NCBI RefSeq assembly: GCF_000378345.1
Contig: NZ_KB899546.1
Location: 437,523 to 501,522 of the forward strand
Direction of reading: 5' to 3'
DNA length: 64,000 nt
DNA from: Hirschia maritima DSM 19733
Lineage (GTDB): Bacteria; Pseudomonadota; Alphaproteobacteria; Caulobacterales; Hyphomonadaceae
Shown here: in pieces, positions 7,548 through 16,324 of the stretch
Position numbering within the stretch: the stretch's first letter is position 1
Layout of the letters: each line of letters starts with the position of its first letter
Translations under genes and position numbers: made by a program
Notes under the pieces: model-generated
The model's input: the letters and a program-made list of their open reading frames with translations, nothing else
What the model was told of the DNA's origin: nothing
Databases searched by the model: none

Positions 7548-8114
7548 ATGATAAAGCTACAATATGTGTCGGCATTACGCGTATCCATTCTTGCAGCAAC
7601 ATGTTTGGCGGCGTCTGCATTAGTATTGACGAGTTCGGCAAATGAACCAGAGCAACAAGATTCCTTAGTTGATTTTCCATCTTTTGAAATCTTGTCTAGT
7701 GAAGCCGCTAAGCATCGGATGACGCGTTTGGTGAATTTGGACAAGTTCTGGGAAATTTCCAAACAGCCTGATGCCATTATCTTGGATACACGTTCAAAAG
7801 CAGCATATGATCTTGGGCATATAAAAGGTGCGATACACCTTAATTTTTCCGATTTCACGGATGATAAATTGGCGAAAGTTATCAAAGATGTTGACGCGCC
7901 TATACTGATTTATTGCAACAATAATTTCAGCGATAATATCGAGCCAGTTCCTGTCAAACGTATGCCATTGGCCCTCAATATCCCCACTTTTATCAATCTC
8001 TATGGGTATGGCTACAAAAATATCTACGAATTGAGCGATCTAGTCTCCATGCAAGAGCTAGGCGCGGATTGGGTGAGTTCTTCACCCCATGAACAGGAGG
8101 AGACTAGATTATGA
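7548..8114 (+). CDS. Exported rhodanese-like domain protein
   Basis: The 188-residue product begins with a Sec-type signal peptide (hydrophobic LAATCLAASALVLTSSANE). It carries one rhodanese domain, roughly residues 60-175: AIILDTRSKAAYDLGHIKGAIHL, then ILIYCNNNFSDN. Cys123 is the expected persulphide or phosphocysteine-type active residue, but the loop after it is not the classic CxxGxR, so sulphurtransferase activity is uncertain. It probably acts in the periplasm. The stop overlaps the start of the VWA gene by four bases (ATGA), showing translational coupling. The ion-channel gene lies 93 bases upstream. Single-domain exported rhodaneses are usually redox or sulphur-handling proteins; the specific role is unknown. 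Confidence 0.82.
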   Translation: MIKLQYVSALRVSILAATCLAASALVLTSSANEPEQQDSLVDFPSFEILSSEAAKHRMTRLVNLDKFWEISKQPDAIILDTRSKAAYDLGHIKGAIHLNFSDFTDDKLAKVIKDVDAPILIYCNNNFSDNIEPVPVKRMPLALNIPTFINLYGYGYKNIYELSDLVSMQELGADWVSSSPHEQEETRL

Positions 8115-8875
8115 TTAAGAAACTCACCGCCGGAATTGTAACTGCTTCAGTCATGGCTTTATCGGCATGTGCCGTAGCAGCTCCCAAATTATCGCCAACT
8201 GAACCAATCATAGAAGAGGACTCAAGAATGCACGCTTACATTTTGCTTGACCGCACAGGGTCTATGTCTTCTATCTGGGATGAAGCCCTCAATTCAGTAA
8301 ATACTTATGCTGTGTCTCTCGGCACAAAAGAAGAGGGCGAAGAAGGCGATGTCGATGCTGATGTTACACTAGCTGTATTTGATGCACAGGATGGACTTCA
8401 GTTTGATGTCTTGAGGAAAACTGCTTCGGCCAAAGAATGGAATGAAGTTACAAATGATGAAGCTTCGCCACGTGGAATGACACCGTTGTTTGATGCAATT
8501 GGAAGAATGGTTGGCATTGCAGAAGTTGATAAACCTGAAAAAGCTGTATTGGTGATCATGACCGACGGCCAAGAAAACTCCAGTCGAGAGATTACGAAAG
8601 AAGGCGCAAAAGCCGCTCTAGATCGCGCGCGTGAAAAAGGGTGGGAAGTTGTTTTCTTAGGAGCAGAGTTTGCCAACTTTGGAGATGCCCAAGCTGTTGG
8701 TCAAAGCCACAGCAAGAGCATGGCTGTATCTAAAGACAAACTTGGTATCACTATGAATCGTTTGGCGAAAAAATCCCGAAATTATGCAAAAGGCGAAGAG
8801 CCTAATGTGGAATTCAACGAAGAAGATCGCGCGATAGCTGATGAAGAAGAAGTAAAGCAACGCAAAGGCCAATAA
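8111..8875 (+). CDS. von Willebrand factor type A domain lipoprotein
   Basis: The 254-residue product has a lipoprotein signal ending LSAC (Cys about residue 20), so it should be membrane-anchored and face the periplasm. A VWA domain spans residues 39-200: HAYILLDRTGSMSSIWDEAL holds the MIDAS metal site (Asp47, Ser51, Ser53), the threonine part follows near RGMTPLFDAIG, and VLVIMTDGQENSS gives the second MIDAS loop. The tail is Glu/Lys-rich. The metal site looks intact, suggesting ligand or protein binding. It is translationally coupled to the rhodanese gene, and a strong terminator at 8962 ends the operon. Partner unknown. Confidence 0.85.
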   Translation: MIKKLTAGIVTASVMALSACAVAAPKLSPTEPIIEEDSRMHAYILLDRTGSMSSIWDEALNSVNTYAVSLGTKEEGEEGDVDADVTLAVFDAQDGLQFDVLRKTASAKEWNEVTNDEASPRGMTPLFDAIGRMVGIAEVDKPEKAVLVIMTDGQENSSREITKEGAKAALDRAREKGWEVVFLGAEFANFGDAQAVGQSHSKSMAVSKDKLGITMNRLAKKSRNYAKGEEPNVEFNEEDRAIADEEEVKQRKGQ

Positions 8876-8961
8876 AACCTTTATGAGATCAATCCCCGCA
8901 TGAGTCCTGGGTGGTAGGCCGATAGGCGATCAATGGGATGGGCAAAATTGCCGGGGTTGGG

Positions 8962-9003
8962 ACCCCACCTCTTAGTGCGAAGAGGTGGGGTATCTTTGTT
9001 TTT
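8962..9003 (+). terminator. Intrinsic terminator after the rhodanese-VWA operon
   Basis: ACCCCACCTCTT (8962-8973) pairs with AAGAGGTGGGGT (8980-8991) around a six-base loop, followed by ATCTTTGTTTTT. This is a 12-base perfect stem with a T-rich tail about 90 bases after the VWA stop codon. Confidence 0.88.
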
Positions 9004-9118
9004 AGTAAATTCACTTAAGAGTGATCACATATTATTTAGGCGAACGCCCCATTGCATTTTGTTTAGGTTTGGATAAATTTTTAATTAAATTAAAATTTGT
9101 CATCTCGGGGAGTTTTGG

Positions 9119-12100
9119 GTGAAAAAGTTTCAATCATCGACATTTTTGAAGACTGTAGTTCTATCATTTGCGATAATTGCAGGATCAGAAACCACAGCGT
9201 TTTCTCAAGAAAAAGCTGCAAATCCGTTGGCCTCTTTGCCATTGCGCGCGATTGGACCTGCATATCCATCTGGACGTATTTCAGATTTTGCTTTTTTTCC
9301 CGATGGCCACCACGATTACATCGTTGGTACATCTTCGGGTGGGCTGTGGCGCACAAAAGATGCAGGCACAACATGGGCACCGATTTTCGATAATGAAGGC
9401 ACATACGCTATCGGTGTTGTTGAGATCTCACCTTCAGATAAAAATACTATCTGGGTTGGTACTGGTGAAAACAACGCTCAGAGATCTGTGGCTTTTGGGG
9501 ACGGTGTTTACAAATCTACAGACGGTGGCAAAAGCTGGAAAAATGTAGGCTTAAAAAAATCAGGCCACATTAGTCAAATTTGGATTCATCCAGAAGACCC
9601 CCAAACTGTTATCGTCGCTTCGCAAGGCCCACTATGGTCCAAAGGGGGGGATCGTGGATTATACAAAACAACAGATGGTGGAGAGAATTGGGATCTAATT
9701 CTCGAGATTGATGAACACACTGGGATCAATGAGTTTGTTGTTGATCCAAGCAATCCGGACAATATCGTCGCTTCAAGTTATCAACGCAGACGTCACGTAT
9801 GGGTATTAATTAATGGTGGTCCTGGTTCAGGTATTCACCGTACTACGGATGGAGGTAAAACTTGGTCCGAAACTACTGCAGGCCTACCAAGTGATGATAT
9901 GGGGCGCATTGGTTTGACCATGGCTCCATCCAATCCAAAAACACTCTACGCGATCATTGAAGGACAACCAGACGAGCAGGGTGTTTATCGTTCTGTTGAT
10001 TTTGGGCAGAACTGGGAAAAGCGTTCAGGTCACATGACCTCAAGCCCTCAATATTACAATGAATTGGTTGTGGACCCAAAAGATGAGAATGTACTTTATT
10101 CATTGGATACGTTTTCTAAACGCTCAACAGATGGCGGTAAGACATTCAAAGACCTTGGCGTAGCACATCGCCATGTTGATGATCACGCACTTTGGATCGA
10201 CGAGAACAACACTAACCACCTTGTGATGGGTGGAGATGGTGGAATTTATGAGAGTTGGGACGCCGGTCAAAAATGGCGTCACATAGATAATTTGCCTATC
10301 GTTCAATTTTATCGCGTTCAACCTGATAATGCATCGCCATTCTATAATGTTTGTGGTGGAACGCAGGACAATAATTCTTTGTGTGGTCCATCACGTACAA
10401 GCACAAGACATGGTATCGCAAATTCAGATTGGCATATTGTGTTAGGAGGGGATGGATACAAACCACAAATCGATCCAACTGACCCAAATACCATATACGC
10501 ACAATACCAATATGGCGGATTGGTTCGGTATGATAAACGTACACAGGAACGTGTTTTCCTAACACCGCAACCGCCAAGTGGGCAGCCGGCTTATAAATGG
10601 AACTGGAATACTCCATTATTAATCAGTCCGCATAACCCAAATCGGATTTATTATGCAGCTGAATATCTATTTGCTTCGGATGATCGCGGCGATAACTGGG
10701 AAATAATTAGTCCTGATCTCACACGTCAGATAGATCGAAATAAACTAGAAGTGATGGATCGCGTTTGGAGTGTTGATGCGATCGCCAAGAATGATTCAAC
10801 ATCCATTTTTGGTGCTGCGATTTCAGTTAGTGAAAGCCCTGTATCTGAAGGTCTGATTTATGTCGGAACAGATGATGGTGTAATTTCGGTAACGCAAGAC
10901 AATGGTGCCAACTGGACGCGTAAGGATACTATTCGCGGTGTTCCAGAAATGACATTGGTTGAGGATATTGTTGCGTCAGTTCACAGTGTGGATGTTGCTT
11001 ATGCTGTCTTTGACAACCACAAACGCGACGATCACAAACCCTACCTCTATCGTACAAGCGATAAAGGAAAAACATGGCGCAGCATTTCTGGTGATCTGCC
11101 TGAATGGGGATCTGTTCACACAGTGGCGGAAGACCATGTAGATCCAGATCTACTTTTTGTGGGAACAGAATTTGGACTATTCTTTAGCCAGAATGGCGGC
11201 AAGAACTGGGTTCAGTTGAAGAATAACTTCCCGACAATTGATGTAAGAGACATTGAAATCCAACGTCGTGAAAATGACCTTGTTATAGGTACGTTTGGAC
11301 GCGGAGTTTATGTGCTGGACGATTATACTTCACTACGTGCCGACCAGAAACAAGTAGCCGATCAAGAAGCGACATTATTCCCTGTACGTGATTCATGGAT
11401 GTATGTTGAAGGAGATCTATGGGGAACTTATTCCGGAGCGAAAGCTTTCAATGGAGATGATTTCTGGCTAGCTGATAACCCACCTTACGGGGCAGTTTTC
11501 ACTTATGTCTTGCGCGATGGACTAAAATCTTTGTCCAAGACTCGCCGCGACGCAGAGAAGAAAATCGAAAAGGAAGGCGGAGATACACCTTATCCATCTT
11601 GGGAGGCATTGAGAGCTGAAGATCGTGAAGATCAGCCAGCAATTGTTTTCACCATCACGGACTCGGATGGAAAGATTGTACGCCGAATGACAGCGCCTCA
11701 CGGAAAAGGGATGCACAGGGTAGCTTGGGATATGCGTTATGCTGCTCCAGATCCGATAACAAAGACACAATCGGAATCTATTTTCTCATCTCCTCCTGTT
11801 GGGCCTATGGTTCTTCCAGGCGATTATACAGTAACAATGTCAAAACGGATAAATGGTGTCGCGACACAATTATCTGGACCTCAAACATTCACTGTCAAAC
11901 CATTGCATGACACGCCTGAGGCCACAAAAGACCGTCCAGCATTGTTAGCTTTTCAGAAAGAAACGGCGGAAATCTATCGCGCTGTATCCGGCGCAAATGC
12001 GGCGTCATCTGAATTGCGCGGTCGTTTGGATCACATCAAACTGGGTGTTGAAACTGTGACAGTGTCGAATAATGAGCTTCTGTCACGCATTCAGCAGATC

Positions 12101-12409
12101 GAGACTATTTTAGATAATGCGGATATGTCTTTAAAAGGTGACCGTACGATTAGTAGTCGCAATGAACCTGCCCCTTGGTCTATAGGGGCGCGTGTTTCTC
12201 AAATCCGGAGTTGGGGGTGGGCATCTCAATCTCCTGCTACAGGGTCGAGCCAAGCTGCGTTAGAAACGGCGAAAAGTGAGCTTGATGGTGTATTAAAGCA
12301 ATTGAGAAATGTTGAGACGCGTATCAATAATATTGAGGCCGATTTGGAACAGTTAGGCGTTGGGTACCTGCCAGGTAGCGGTGTTCCGGATTGGGCTTTG
12401 GAGAATTAA
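9119..12409 (+). CDS. Large exported Asp-box (BNR/sortilin-type) beta-propeller protein
   Basis: A 1096-residue protein with a signal peptide (cleavage probably after SETTAFS) and at least ten Asp-box motifs of the form S-x-D-x-G-x-x-W: STDGGKSW, TTDGGENW, TTDGGKTW, SVDFGQNW, STDGGKTF, SWDAGQKW, SDDRGDNW, TQDNGANW, TSDKGKTW, SQNGGKNW. These build beta-propeller blades as in the VPS10/sortilin and sialidase folds. After residue ~735 comes a beta-rich region, then helices with coiled-coil character (about 930-1080). Such proteins are often labelled glycosyl hydrolase, but no catalytic residues can be named here. The start is GTG 9119 with CGGGGAG upstream. It is monocistronic, with terminators on both sides. 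Confidence 0.85.
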   Translation: MKKFQSSTFLKTVVLSFAIIAGSETTAFSQEKAANPLASLPLRAIGPAYPSGRISDFAFFPDGHHDYIVGTSSGGLWRTKDAGTTWAPIFDNEGTYAIGVVEISPSDKNTIWVGTGENNAQRSVAFGDGVYKSTDGGKSWKNVGLKKSGHISQIWIHPEDPQTVIVASQGPLWSKGGDRGLYKTTDGGENWDLILEIDEHTGINEFVVDPSNPDNIVASSYQRRRHVWVLINGGPGSGIHRTTDGGKTWSETTAGLPSDDMGRIGLTMAPSNPKTLYAIIEGQPDEQGVYRSVDFGQNWEKRSGHMTSSPQYYNELVVDPKDENVLYSLDTFSKRSTDGGKTFKDLGVAHRHVDDHALWIDENNTNHLVMGGDGGIYESWDAGQKWRHIDNLPIVQFYRVQPDNASPFYNVCGGTQDNNSLCGPSRTSTRHGIANSDWHIVLGGDGYKPQIDPTDPNTIYAQYQYGGLVRYDKRTQERVFLTPQPPSGQPAYKWNWNTPLLISPHNPNRIYYAAEYLFASDDRGDNWEIISPDLTRQIDRNKLEVMDRVWSVDAIAKNDSTSIFGAAISVSESPVSEGLIYVGTDDGVISVTQDNGANWTRKDTIRGVPEMTLVEDIVASVHSVDVAYAVFDNHKRDDHKPYLYRTSDKGKTWRSISGDLPEWGSVHTVAEDHVDPDLLFVGTEFGLFFSQNGGKNWVQLKNNFPTIDVRDIEIQRRENDLVIGTFGRGVYVLDDYTSLRADQKQVADQEATLFPVRDSWMYVEGDLWGTYSGAKAFNGDDFWLADNPPYGAVFTYVLRDGLKSLSKTRRDAEKKIEKEGGDTPYPSWEALRAEDREDQPAIVFTITDSDGKIVRRMTAPHGKGMHRVAWDMRYAAPDPITKTQSESIFSSPPVGPMVLPGDYTVTMSKRINGVATQLSGPQTFTVKPLHDTPEATKDRPALLAFQKETAEIYRAVSGANAASSELRGRLDHIKLGVETVTVSNNELLSRIQQIETILDNADMSLKGDRTISSRNEPAPWSIGARVSQIRSWGWASQSPATGSSQAALETAKSELDGVLKQLRNVETRINNIEADLEQLGVGYLPGSGVPDWALEN

Positions 12410-12414
12410 ATAAA

Positions 12415-12447
12415 AAACCGGCTTCAATCCATGAAGCCGGTTTTCTT
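12415..12447 (+). terminator. Intrinsic terminator of the BNR gene
   Basis: AAACCGGCTTCA pairs with TGAAGCCGGTTT around a five-base loop and is followed by TCTTG. It begins six bases after the BNR stop codon. The A-rich left flank means it may also act on the minus strand. Confidence 0.85.
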
Positions 12448-12452
12448 GTTTG

Positions 12453-12490
12453 AAAAAGCGTTCTGGCAGATATCTGCCAGAACGCTTTTT
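12453..12490. terminator. 38-base perfect palindrome, bidirectional terminator next to purH
   Basis: AAAAAGCGTTCTGGCAGA, a central TA, then TCTGCCAGAACGCTTTTT form a perfect palindrome. With A-run and T-run at the two ends it can terminate transcription in both directions. It ends four bases before the purH stop codon, so it serves purH on the minus strand and backs up the BNR terminator on the plus strand. Confidence 0.85.
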
Positions 12491-12493
12491 GTT

Positions 12494-14086
12494 TTAGTGT
12501 TTAAAGTGGCGCATTCCTGTGAAGACCATTGCCACACCAGCTTCATCAGCTGCCGCAATTACTTCTTCATCACGGACTGAACCACCCGGTTGGATAAAGG
12601 CGGTTGCACCAGCTTCAATTGCTTGCAGGAGGCCATCTGCAAATGGAATGAATGCTTCTGAGGCTGCAGCACAGCCTTTTGTGCGCGGTTCGTCCCAACC
12701 AGCCGCATCCGCAGCGTCTTGGGCCTTAATCGACGCAAGGCGTGCAGAATCAACACGGCTAACTAACCCCATACCTAGGCCAGCTGTTGAATCTTCTTTG
12801 GCATAGACAATACAGTTTGATTTGACGTGTTTAGCCACGCGCCAAGCAAACAACATGTCTTTCATTTCTTGCTCAGTTGGTTCACGCTTAGTGACGACTT
12901 TTAAATCGCCCATTTCAATACGACCAGTGTCACGTTCTTGAACCAACATACCACCCGCTATGCTGCGATAGTTAAGTGATGGTGCTTTAGGGTCGGGCAG
13001 TGCATCTGTGATTAACAGGCGAAGGTTTTTCTTTTTGGCAAAAACTTCTTTAGCTTCGTCACTTGCTCCAGGGGCTATCACGACCTCAGTAAATACTTGG
13101 GTGATTGCTTCTGCGGTTTCTGCGTCTAATGCTGTGTTGAGTGCGACTATACCGCCAAACGCCGAGACAGGGTCACAAGCCAAAGCAGCTTTGTAGGCCT
13201 CTAATGCAGTTTCACCAACTGCAACTCCACAAGGGTTTGCATGTTTGATGATGGCAACAGCAGGTCGGTCTGCGGGATCAAATTCAGCAACCAATTCATA
13301 GGCTGAATCGGTGTCATTCAAATTATTGAATGAGAGCTCTTTTCCTTGAATTTGTTGAGCAGACAACACGCCTGGGCGATTTTCAGGTGTTGCGTACACA
13401 GCTGCTTTCTGGTGGGGGTTTTCACCATAACGCAATGTTTGTTTAATTGCGCCACCAAAGGCACGTATTTCAGGAGCGTTATTTTCGTTCTGGTCGGCAA
13501 ACCAATTTGAAATTGCTGCATCATAAGCTGCTGTACGAGCATAGGTTTTAGCGGACAAATTGCGGCGTGTTGAAAGCGTAGAATTCCCTTCATTCGCTTC
13601 CATATCAGCAATAACTTTGTCTACATCAGAACCATCTGTACACACAGCGACGAAATCAGCATTTTTGGCAGCTGCACGAAGCATGGCAGGACCACCGATA
13701 TCGATGTTTTCAATGCAATCCTCGAATTCTTTGCCTGCAGCAACTGTGGCTTCAAACGGATAGAGGTTAACATATAGAAGGTCGATTGCGCCTATATTGT
13801 GCTCTTCTGCAGCTTTAACATGGGTGTCTAAATCACGGCGGTAGAGCAACCCGCCATGCACGACAGGGTGCAGAGTTTTAACGCGTCCATCCATCATTTC
13901 TGGAAAGCCGGTTAGGTCGGACACATCTTTAACAGGGAGACCTGCGTCTGCAATCGCTTTGGAAGTTCCACCCGTTGATACGAGTTCCACACCCATATTG
14001 ACCAACTTGGTCGCGCGTTCAATTAAGCCGGATTTATCAGATACTGATATCAACGCGCGGCGTACAGGTGAAAGATTGGCAGTCAT
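12494..14086 (-). CDS. purH: Bifunctional AICAR transformylase / IMP cyclohydrolase
   Basis: PurH carries out the last two steps of IMP synthesis: formylation of AICAR with 10-formyl-THF, then ring closure. The product has 530 residues. The N-terminal IMP cyclohydrolase domain (MGS fold) starts [17 protein letters not shown] and includes STGGTSKAI and [13 protein letters not shown]. The C-terminal transformylase domain carries [12 protein letters not shown], with the catalytic Lys-His pair, and ends with [14 protein letters not shown]. It is intact and of standard length. It follows the minus-strand run rpe - heparinase-like - dehydratase after a 209-base gap, an order common in alphaproteobacteria. 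Confidence 0.97.
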   Translation of the reverse strand: MTANLSPVRRALISVSDKSGLIERATKLVNMGVELVSTGGTSKAIADAGLPVKDVSDLTGFPEMMDGRVKTLHPVVHGGLLYRRDLDTHVKAAEEHNIGAIDLLYVNLYPFEATVAAGKEFEDCIENIDIGGPAMLRAAAKNADFVAVCTDGSDVDKVIADMEANEGNSTLSTRRNLSAKTYARTAAYDAAISNWFADQNENNAPEIRAFGGAIKQTLRYGENPHQKAAVYATPENRPGVLSAQQIQGKELSFNNLNDTDSAYELVAEFDPADRPAVAIIKHANPCGVAVGETALEAYKAALACDPVSAFGGIVALNTALDAETAEAITQVFTEVVIAPGASDEAKEVFAKKKNLRLLITDALPDPKAPSLNYRSIAGGMLVQERDTGRIEMGDLKVVTKREPTEQEMKDMLFAWRVAKHVKSNCIVYAKEDSTAGLGMGLVSRVDSARLASIKAQDAADAAGWDEPRTKGCAAASEAFIPFADGLLQAIEAGATAFIQPGGSVRDEEVIAAADEAGVAMVFTGMRHFKH

Positions 14087-14295
14087 TTAGGGCTCCAGAA
14101 CAAGATCCTGTCTGATTGAAAATAGATTGAAATCGAGAACCAATTTGTTTTGGTATTCGTATCTTTTTCAGAACGTGGATGAAATTATAACTTGAATGGC
14201 ATGCGCGATAGCATGTTGAGCCTAAACAGCCAACTCCTCAATTGGGATTGAAAATTTATTCAATCCGGATCGGATTTTAATCTGTAGGGTAGACC

Positions 14296-16293
14296 TTACC
14301 GATTTGCAGTTTTATTCCGAGGACGGATCTTTAAAACATTGCTGCCTGATGGATATTTAGATTGTGTTTGGATCAGGGGTTCGTTGGAAACTTCTGTTGG
14401 GTCGGAAATAGCAAGTTCCGGAGCCAGATTGGCTAAAAGATCTAATGAAAGGGTTCGTTCTCTATTGCGTGCAGCTTCAATCATAGCATCCAGAGTGGGC
14501 ATGAGTTTGTCGAGGTCTTTGTAAGTGGATTTCGCTGCCAAAACCCCATCAACACTCGTTTTAGAGACGTCTTCTTTAGGGTAGAAAACTGTTTCCGATA
14601 GCTTTTCGCCTGGTCGTAAACCTGTGAAGACAATATCGATATCTTTGCCGGGGCGATAGCCTTTTAGCCGTATCATTCTTTCGGCAAGTTCAACGATTGC
14701 AACAGGGTCACCCATATCTAAAACGTATAGAAATGCTTCGCTGTGTTCCGATGTACTGGACAATGCAGATGCTTGCAGCACGAGTGAAGAAGCTTCTTCA
14801 ACGCTCATAAAGTAGCGTGTCATGTCTTCATCGGTGACGGTTACTGGGCCGCCTTCTTTGATTTGACGTTCAAAAAGCGGTGCGACAGAACCTGCCGAGC
14901 CAAGAACATTTCCAAATCGGACAATGGCAAAATTTGTTTGCGGATTAGTTGGAGCTAGGGCTTGTATGTAAAGTTCGGCAGCGCGCTTGGACGCCCCCAT
15001 AACATTTGAAGGTTGTACAGCCTTATCTGTTGAAATGAAAACAAAATTCTTAACATTGAATTCTGCGGCATAACCAGCTGCCAGTCTTGCGCCTTCGACG
15101 TTTGTCAAAATAGCCTCATTGGGATTGGTTTCCATGAGGGGGACATGTTTTAGAGCAGCGGCGTGCAATATTATGTCCGGTTTCGCATGCCTAATAGCTG
15201 TTTTTAAACGGTTGGCTTCTCTTACATCACCTAACAGTGCTCGTCTTTGAACATTGGGGAAATGTCTACCCATATACATATCTATTTCATATAGATTGTA
15301 TTCCGAGTTGTCGTACAGAGTGATTTCGGCGGGCCCATAACTTGCGCATTGGCGAACGAGTTCAGAACCAATTGTGCCGCCCGCACCAGTTACAAATACT
15401 CTTGCTCCTGATATGAGTTTGCTTACATTTACACGGTCAAGATTGCGCTCCGGCCTAGTTAGTAGGTCGGTTGGTTCCACAGCGTCGTGATTGAATTCTC
15501 CATCAGCACGTATTCGCTGAACTGTGGCTTTGTATTTAGCAGCAATGTCTAGCACCGAATCCATGATCTCGCGATCTAGTGTCGAGCCTACCATAGCAAT
15601 CCAAGGTGGAGTGCTATAGCGAGTAGTCATAATGGACATGCTCTCTTGAAGTTTAGAGAGATCTCCCAAAACCTGAATACCACTAATTGCCCTTCCTGTG
15701 TAATCACCACTCGTCTCAATAATGGCTAAAGGTCTTACAGGAACACCTTCAGAAGAATTCTCTAACTCTCTGAGGGTAGAAGATATTTTTGAAGCTGAAC
15801 CTACTAAAATCGCGGGAGGTTTGTCTTCGTCGGGGGACCTAAATGCTGCAAGCAATTGCCCTGTGGCTCTAGCGCGAGATGCCAATCTACCTGCAATCAT
15901 AATAGTGATGAGGATTGGAACTTCGATGAAAATGCTAGATCTAAAAAAACCTTCCAATCGATTTGTTAAAAACATGATTGGTAAGAAAATGAGGTTTGCT
16001 AATAGAGCAGCTTGAATGATGCGACGTAAATCACCTGCGCTAGTGTGCCGCCACACTTGTCGGTATACACCTGTAATGACAAGTGACGCAGCCATGGCGA
16101 CGGCTAATTCTATCGCGTAAAGCGCAGTGATCATGGGAGGAGAAACGGCACCTTGAAGTGTGTTTCTTATATATATCGCAGTGGTCATTGCGATCATTGC
16201 AGCGATCACATCATATGCGATACAGACAGTGATTGCACGCCATGCTTGGCGTTGTCCGATACTAAAGGCCCGAATTAGATCTTTGCGGGTCAA
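14296..16293 (-). CDS. Membrane-bound nucleotide-sugar 4,6-dehydratase (WbpM/PglF/CapD family)
   Basis: The 665-residue product has four or five N-terminal membrane helices (about residues 20-135) and a Rossmann region. The cytosolic SDR domain starts VFVTGAGGTIGSELVRQ near residue 291, followed by STDKAVQPSNVMGASKRAAE, where Met replaces the usual Tyr, as in inverting UDP-GlcNAc dehydratases of the large WbpM type, then FGNVLGSAGSVAPLF. It probably makes a 4-keto-6-deoxy sugar nucleotide for surface polysaccharide. The frame opens with TTG at 16293, supported by GGGAG upstream; no ATG fits as well. It lies 31 bases after the heparinase-like gene, so they are likely co-transcribed. Confidence 0.88.
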   Translation of the reverse strand: MTRKDLIRAFSIGQRQAWRAITVCIAYDVIAAMIAMTTAIYIRNTLQGAVSPPMITALYAIELAVAMAASLVITGVYRQVWRHTSAGDLRRIIQAALLANLIFLPIMFLTNRLEGFFRSSIFIEVPILITIMIAGRLASRARATGQLLAAFRSPDEDKPPAILVGSASKISSTLRELENSSEGVPVRPLAIIETSGDYTGRAISGIQVLGDLSKLQESMSIMTTRYSTPPWIAMVGSTLDREIMDSVLDIAAKYKATVQRIRADGEFNHDAVEPTDLLTRPERNLDRVNVSKLISGARVFVTGAGGTIGSELVRQCASYGPAEITLYDNSEYNLYEIDMYMGRHFPNVQRRALLGDVREANRLKTAIRHAKPDIILHAAALKHVPLMETNPNEAILTNVEGARLAAGYAAEFNVKNFVFISTDKAVQPSNVMGASKRAAELYIQALAPTNPQTNFAIVRFGNVLGSAGSVAPLFERQIKEGGPVTVTDEDMTRYFMSVEEASSLVLQASALSSTSEHSEAFLYVLDMGDPVAIVELAERMIRLKGYRPGKDIDIVFTGLRPGEKLSETVFYPKEDVSKTSVDGVLAAKSTYKDLDKLMPTLDAMIEAARNRERTLSLDLLANLAPELAISDPTEVSNEPLIQTQSKYPSGSNVLKIRPRNKTANR

Positions 16294-16324
16294 AAACTAT
16301 ACTCCCAACTACAATACGTGCAGT

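Noticed and set aside
12453-12490. Long perfect palindrome that could be a mobile-element end or attachment site
   Set aside because: It has A and T runs at its ends, follows a first terminator and stands against the purH stop codon; no target duplication or integrase is near. Best read as a bidirectional terminator.
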